Below, piece after piece: positions 6,326-9,437 of a DNA stretch of 9,437 nucleotides. The notes beneath the pieces are model-generated. The model did not search any database. It saw only the letters and a program-made list of their open reading frames with translations, and was not told the DNA's origin. This DNA comes from DAITAZ01 sp036824045 (GTDB taxonomy: Bacteria > Pseudomonadota > Gammaproteobacteria > Burkholderiales > Rhodocyclaceae): contig DAITAZ010000067.1 of NCBI GenBank assembly GCA_036824045.1, positions 1-9,437 of the forward strand, written 5' to 3'. The position numbers and the translations under genes were made by a program. Numbering within the stretch: the stretch's first letter is position 1; each line of letters starts with the position of its first letter.

Positions 6326-7047
6326 ACGGAACGAACGCCGATCCTCGCCCGGGCCTGGGCATTCGCATCGAAAACCTCAGCAAGCGCTACGGCGAGGGCG
6401 AAACCGCGGTGGATGCCCTGCGCGGTGTGAACATGGAGGTTGCCCCCGGCGAGGTGGTGGGCCTGATCGGGCCTTCCGGCTCCGGCAAAAGCACGTTGCT
6501 CAAATGCCTGGGCGCGGTCATCACCCCGACGGCGGGCCGCATGCGGCTGGGCGAGCGCACCATTTTCGACGGCGACTGGCGGGTGAAGGATCTGCGTGCC
6601 CTGCGCCGGGACAGCATCGGCTTCATCTTCCAGGCCCCCTACCTCATCCCCTTTCTGGATGTGACCGACAACGTGGCCCTCCTGCCCATGCTGGCCGGCT
6701 GCCCCAACCGGGAGGCCCGCATCCGCGCCCGGGAACTGCTCGAGGCGCTGGACGTGGGCCACCGGGCGGCGGCCCGCCCCGCCGCGCTTTCCGGCGGCGA
6801 GCAGCAGCGGGTGGCCATTGCCCGGGCGCTGGTCAACCGCCCACCGGTGGTGCTGGCTGACGAGCCGACCGCGCCCCTGGACAGCGAGCGGGCCCTGGCG
6901 GTGATGGGCATCCTGGAACGCATGGCGGCCCAGTTCCACACGGCCATCGTGGTCGTGACCCACGACGAGAAGATCATCCCCACCTTTCGCCGCATCTATC
7001 AGATACGGGACGGACGTACGGAAGAACTGGGGCGGGGGGCCGGGTAA
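6322..7047 (+). CDS. ABC transporter ATP-binding protein (DevA/LolD-like)
   Basis: This is the cytoplasmic motor of the exporter, 241 residues from the ATG at 6322. All nucleotide-binding motifs are intact: Walker A GPSGSGKST (50-58), Q-loop FIFQAPYLIPF (Gln104), signature LSGGEQQ (156-162), Walker B VVLADEPT with Glu181, and H-loop THDEK (His214). The sequence belongs to the MacB/LolD/DevA class that pairs with FtsX-fold permeases. An in-frame GTG at 6268 would add 18 residues that do not resemble the family, so ATG 6322 is preferred; GGAG lies 9 nt upstream. The gene is last in the tetR operon and ends 15 nt from a convergent gene. No convincing terminator with a T-tract is visible in the gap. 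Confidence 0.93.
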   Translation: MNGTNADPRPGLGIRIENLSKRYGEGETAVDALRGVNMEVAPGEVVGLIGPSGSGKSTLLKCLGAVITPTAGRMRLGERTIFDGDWRVKDLRALRRDSIGFIFQAPYLIPFLDVTDNVALLPMLAGCPNREARIRARELLEALDVGHRAAARPAALSGGEQQRVAIARALVNRPPVVLADEPTAPLDSERALAVMGILERMAAQFHTAIVVVTHDEKIIPTFRRIYQIRDGRTEELGRGAG

Positions 7048-7062
7048 GCCGCCGCTGCGTGG

Positions 7063-7404
7063 TTACGGTGCCGGAGCGCTGGCGCCCATGCCCCGGCCCT
7101 GCCCCCTGCCGGGGCCGCCGCCCCGCGGCGGCGTCTCGGGGAGCGTCATCCCCCGTTCTTTGGCGCGGGCCTGCATCTGCGCATGATGCGCGTCGCGAAA
7201 GGCCTGGCGCTCTTCCGCCGTTCTGAGGGTGCGCATCTGCTGGCGGTGGGCGAGGCGTTCTTGCGGCGTCATCAACTGACTGCCGTAGATTTGCCCCCGG
7301 CCACCGGGGGATGGGTTCTGCGCCGGGCTCACGGCGGGCGTCAGCAACGCGGCGGCGAGCAGCAAGGCGGGGAGTAGCGCTGAAGGGCGGGCAGGGGTGT
7401 TCAT
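7063..7404 (-). CDS. Small exported protein of unknown function
   Basis: This is a 113-residue protein with an N-terminal signal peptide: MNTPARPSALLPALLLAAALL, with a probable cut near SPAQ. The mature part has a charged, helical core (about residues 39-90, including LMTPQERLAHRQQMRTLRTA, then Arg/Glu/His/Gln-rich sequence). It ends in a Gly/Pro/Arg-rich tail. The core resembles small periplasmic proteins with repeated MTPQER-like helices and is loosely reminiscent of Spy/CpxP, but I do not see the LTxxQ motifs and do not assign it there. The start has a near-perfect AAGGAG Shine-Dalgarno 6 nt away. The gene follows the DUF2202 lipoprotein gene by 30 nt and is the last gene of that cluster. 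It has no Cys and no membrane segment after the signal. Confidence 0.8.
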   Translation of the reverse strand: MNTPARPSALLPALLLAAALLTPAVSPAQNPSPGGRGQIYGSQLMTPQERLAHRQQMRTLRTAEERQAFRDAHHAQMQARAKERGMTLPETPPRGGGPGRGQGRGMGASAPAP

Positions 7405-7434
7405 GCTTTTCTCCTTGCAAGGGTGGATGGGGGC

Positions 7435-8145
7435 TCAGCGGCCGGTTTCCGTGCCGGTGCCAACAATGGCGGCGTAGGCCTCGGCGCCGAGATAGCGGGG
7501 TGTGTAGCTCACGCTGTACTGGGCCAGCACCTTGACGAAGGCGCGCAGATGGTTGCGCGACCCCAGCAGCAGGTTGTCGTACACGGTGAGGATGTCGGCG
7601 TTGTCGATCTGCTGCTTCTGGGTCTCGATGTCGCGGATGTCCAGCTCCTCGATCTCGGCGCCGACCAGGAGCGCGTCGATCACGGAGGCTTGTCCTTTTG
7701 CCACCAGCGTGTCGTACAAACCCTGCAGCGTGGTGTTGGCGAACACGCCCGCGGCCTTGCCCGCAGCCGGGTCGGGGAGCTGGTAGCGCTCGATCAGCGT
7801 CAGCACGGCGGCGGTATGGGTAGCTTCGCTGGCGGCGATGTTCGAGAAGACCTGCACGCCCCATTGGTCGTGGAGTTTCACGTACACATCGTGGGCGAGT
7901 TTTTCTTCTTCGCGCATCCAGCTCAGGCTGGCGGCCTCGGCGTCGCTGAGGGGCGCTGCGGGCAGGCTGGCCAGTGCCGTGGCCAGGGTGCTGGCCTGGA
8001 CGCTGGTGCTGCCATCGGCGGCCACGGCCATCAGGTTCCCGCTGGCGCCGGGTGTGCCCGCGCCGGGGCTGCTGGTGCCGCTGTCGCCTCCGCAGGCGGA
8101 CAGGATCAGGCTGACGGTGAGTGCGGTGATCCAGGGGTGTTTCAT
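7435..8145 (-). CDS. DUF2202 ferritin-like lipoprotein
   Basis: This 236-residue lipoprotein begins MKHPWITALTVSLILSACGG; Cys18 follows a classic lipobox (LSAC). A flexible Ser/Gly/Ala linker (about 20-70) leads to a DUF2202 domain (about 72-210), recognised from REEEKLAHDVYVKLHDQWG and the later LLGSRNHLRAF. Candidate metal ligands are in the order expected for a four-helix ferritin-like fold: Glu79-81/His85, ExxH (Glu107, His110), Glu164-167, and His199. The role of DUF2202 proteins is not established; iron binding or oxidation in the envelope is inferred from the fold only. The ATG at 8145 has GAGGAAC about 6 nt upstream. The open frame upstream to 8346 lacks the lipoprotein start and overlaps the preceding gene, so it is discarded. 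Asp at +2 is absent (Gly19), so outer-membrane sorting is expected. Confidence 0.88.
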   Translation of the reverse strand: MKHPWITALTVSLILSACGGDSGTSSPGAGTPGASGNLMAVAADGSTSVQASTLATALASLPAAPLSDAEAASLSWMREEEKLAHDVYVKLHDQWGVQVFSNIAASEATHTAAVLTLIERYQLPDPAAGKAAGVFANTTLQGLYDTLVAKGQASVIDALLVGAEIEELDIRDIETQKQQIDNADILTVYDNLLLGSRNHLRAFVKVLAQYSVSYTPRYLGAEAYAAIVGTGTETGR

Positions 8146-8155
8146 GGTGTGTTCC

Positions 8156-8446
8156 TCAATTACCGGTGGGGGTGGTGGCAGGGGCGAGGCGGGCAGGCCT
8201 GGCCTCGGCGCGCCGGGGCGGCTGCTCGCAGGGCGGCACGGGGCGGTTCTCGAAGCCTTGTCCGTAAGGTCTGGCGCGGTGTTGCAGTGCCGGCCCGGTG
8301 GCCCCACGCTCCGCCAGGGCGCCACTTTCCAGCCCGGCGTCAGCATGGGGACGGGGCAGGCGCGCCATGGCCGGGGCGGTGTTCAGCACGGCGGCTGTCA
8401 GCAGGAGGCAGGCAATGCTCGAGCGGAAAGCGGGTTCGGGTTTCAT
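8156..8446 (-). CDS. Small exported hypothetical protein
   Basis: This is a 96-residue protein I do not recognise. It has a clear signal peptide: MKPEPAFRSSIACLLLTAAV, with a probable cut at APAMA. The mature part is short, rich in Arg, Pro and Ala, and low in predicted structure. It includes a small aromatic patch, RPYGQGFENRPVP. It stops 10 nt before the DUF2202 lipoprotein gene on the same strand, so the two are probably co-transcribed. A GTG seven codons upstream (8467) is possible but spoils the signal peptide; no strong Shine-Dalgarno precedes either start. Support rests on the signal peptide and operon position. Confidence 0.6.
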   Translation of the reverse strand: MKPEPAFRSSIACLLLTAAVLNTAPAMARLPRPHADAGLESGALAERGATGPALQHRARPYGQGFENRPVPPCEQPPRRAEARPARLAPATTPTGN

Positions 8447-8535
8447 GGCAGGACGTTCTGGCTGCACGGATGCGCAACATCCTGAGCCGCGGATGCAAGC
8501 GCCGTCTTTCGCCCGGGTTACGTCTGGCGAGCGTG

Positions 8536-8551
8536 TGTTTCGCGATGTTTC
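8536..8551 (+). repeat. Direct repeat TGTTTC-N4-TGTTTC in the divergent promoter region
   Basis: Two identical hexamers are spaced at 10 bp, one helical turn. The second ends 43 bp before the response-regulator start and the first begins 89 bp from the divergent exported-protein gene. On the other strand the unit is GAAACA. OmpR-family dimers bind tandem half-sites with 10-11 bp spacing, so this could be the site for the adjacent regulator. Two six-base units can also arise by chance. Confidence 0.3.
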
Positions 8552-8594
8552 AGGGGGCGGGCGGGCGTTTCGAGGGTGGGGGTATCATGGCGCC

Positions 8595-9314
8595 ATGGAT
8601 GCACATGACCTGCCCCGGGTCCTGGTGGTGGATGACGACCCGGCCCTGCGCGAGATGCTGGGCGACTACCTCGGCAGCAATGGCTTTGCGCCCCGGCTGG
8701 CGGCGGACGGCCGGCAAATGTGGGCCGCCCTGGATGCCGAGTGGCCCGAGGTGATCGTGCTGGATCTCATGCTGCCCGGAGAAGATGGCCTGAGTTTGGC
8801 CCGGCGGTTGCGGGCGCAATCCTCCGTGCCCATCCTCATTCTTTCTGCCCGGGGGGACGAGGTGGACCGGATCGTCGGCCTCGAAGTGGGGGCGGACGAT
8901 TATCTGGGCAAGCCGTTCAGTGCCCGGGAACTGCTGGCGCGGCTGCGGGCGCTGGTGCGCCGGGCCGGTGGCGCCAGTGCGACGAACACGACGAAAGAGG
9001 GGCCGCTGTACTTCGGGCCTTATGTCCTGGATCGGGCCGCCCGGCGGCTATTGCGGGACGGGCAGGACCAGCACCTCACCGGGGGCGAGTACGGCTTGTT
9101 GCAGATCCTGGCGGAACGGCCGGGCAAGGTGCTCAGCCGCGATACCCTGATCGACCTGCTGCGGGGCCTGGAGCGCGATCCCTTCGACCGCAGCGTCGAT
9201 GTGCGGGTGACCCGCCTGCGCCGCAAGATCGAACCGGATCCGGCCGCGCCGGTGTACGTGATCACCGTCCGCGGCGAGGGCTACCTGTTCAACCCGCGGG
9301 GGGATGGACCTTGA
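8595..9314 (+). CDS. OmpR-family response regulator
   Basis: This is a 239-residue two-component transcription factor. The receiver domain (about 7-120) has Asp13/Asp14, phospho-acceptor Asp57 in VIVLDLMLPGEDG, Ser84 in LILSARG, and Lys106 in GKPF. A Ser/Thr-rich linker (about 125-135) leads to a winged-helix DNA-binding domain (about 136-234), with HLTGGEYGLLQIL, the recognition-helix region RSVDVRVTRLRRKIE, and the wing VRGEGYLF. The phrases LPGEDGLSLARRLRAQ and DEVDRIVGLEVGADDY are very close to OmpR itself. ATG 8595 is the only start that fits the receiver; frame upstream of it is non-coding sequence. The stop overlaps the kinase start. It is divergent from the exported-protein cluster, which is a plausible target along with its own operon. 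Confidence 0.93.
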   Translation: MDAHDLPRVLVVDDDPALREMLGDYLGSNGFAPRLAADGRQMWAALDAEWPEVIVLDLMLPGEDGLSLARRLRAQSSVPILILSARGDEVDRIVGLEVGADDYLGKPFSARELLARLRALVRRAGGASATNTTKEGPLYFGPYVLDRAARRLLRDGQDQHLTGGEYGLLQILAERPGKVLSRDTLIDLLRGLERDPFDRSVDVRVTRLRRKIEPDPAAPVYVITVRGEGYLFNPRGDGP

Positions 9315-9437
9315 GGTCCGGGCGCTCGCTGGCCGGGCACTATTCCCTGCTGCTGGGGGGCGGATTCCTGCTCTTCGGGGGGCTCATGCTGCTGCTGGTG
9401 GTGCAACTGATCATGTTGCCCATGGCCCGCCGTGCGG
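9311..9437 (+). CDS. Sensor histidine kinase, EnvZ-like (partial, N-terminus only)
   Basis: Only the first 42 codons are in the window. The proposed TTG start at 9311 overlaps the response-regulator stop (TTGA), the usual coupling in OmpR/EnvZ pairs. The translation has a basic start (RSGRSLAGHYS), a long hydrophobic helix (about residues 13-36), then QLIMLPMARRA. That is close to the end of EnvZ helix 1, where ILP precedes the periplasmic domain. No ATG or GTG fits this frame better: the ATG at 9304 is in another frame with no membrane helix. Catalytic domains are off the right edge, so the kinase identity rests on position and the first helix. Confidence 0.75.
   Translation, partial: MRSGRSLAGHYSLLLGGGFLLFGGLMLLLVVQLIMLPMARRA

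Noticed and set aside
4938..6860. A 640-codon plus-strand frame over the permease and ATPase genes
   Set aside because: It is out of frame with both genes, is Gly/Arg/Pro-rich, and lacks any ABC motif.
4297..6963. An 888-codon minus-strand open frame antisense to the ABC exporter genes
   Set aside because: It spans three clearly identified plus-strand genes and is His/Gly/Ala-rich without domain features; high-GC codon bias explains it.
7067..7086. Possible hairpin at the convergent ends of the ATPase and small exported protein genes
   Set aside because: The 6-bp stem includes a G-T pair, lies within a coding end, and no T-tract follows on either strand, so it is not called a terminator.
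8493..8502. GATGCAAG seen both here and near 3167
   Set aside because: Eight shared bases without common context are expected by chance in 9.4 kb.
7423..8754. A 443-codon plus-strand frame antisense to the DUF2202 cluster and running into the response regulator
   Set aside because: The opposite strand encodes a recognisable lipoprotein with lipobox and Shine-Dalgarno; this frame has neither and clashes with the receiver-domain frame.

Overview
This 9.4 kb window is very GC-rich and tightly packed. Its gene content is Gram-negative proteobacterial: an RND efflux system, periplasmic adaptors, a lipoprotein with a lipobox, and an OmpR/EnvZ-like pair. The protein sequences look like a betaproteobacterium, perhaps Rhodocyclales, but that placement is an impression and not a proof. 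I see no mobile element, tRNA, rRNA or CRISPR array.

Layout. (1) Positions 1-3101 on the minus strand hold a two-gene heavy-metal RND efflux operon. The periplasmic adaptor comes first, then the inner-membrane pump, which runs off the left edge. No outer-membrane channel gene precedes the adaptor. (2) Positions 3102-3267 form a short divergent control region with two different regulatory palindromes. One is CTTAAG-N5-CTTAAG on the efflux side, which matches PmrA/BasR-type response-regulator boxes. The other is a perfect 20-bp palindrome laid over an extended -10 promoter on the other side, and is a probable TetR operator. (3) Positions 3268-7047 on the plus strand hold a four-gene operon: a TetR repressor, a HlyD/DevB-like adaptor, a DevC/MacB-like ABC permease and a DevA-like ATPase. 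The genes overlap, or in one case are joined by a possible 23-codon coupling ORF. The operon should encode a tripartite ABC exporter that docks on a TolC-like channel, with its own repressor as first gene. (4) Positions 7063-8446 on the minus strand hold three genes for exported proteins: an unrecognised small periplasmic protein, a lipoprotein with a ferritin-like DUF2202 domain, and a small charged periplasmic protein. (5) From 8595 to the right edge on the plus strand are an OmpR-family response regulator and the start of an EnvZ-like sensor kinase, coupled by a 4-bp overlap and divergent from the exported-protein cluster.

The shared theme is envelope transport and stress: two export machines back to back, then a set of exported proteins that may be controlled by the adjacent two-component system. 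The least familiar parts are the exported DUF2202 trio and its pairing with the OmpR/EnvZ-like system, the two-operator divergent promoter, and the small ORF in front of the ABC ATPase gene.
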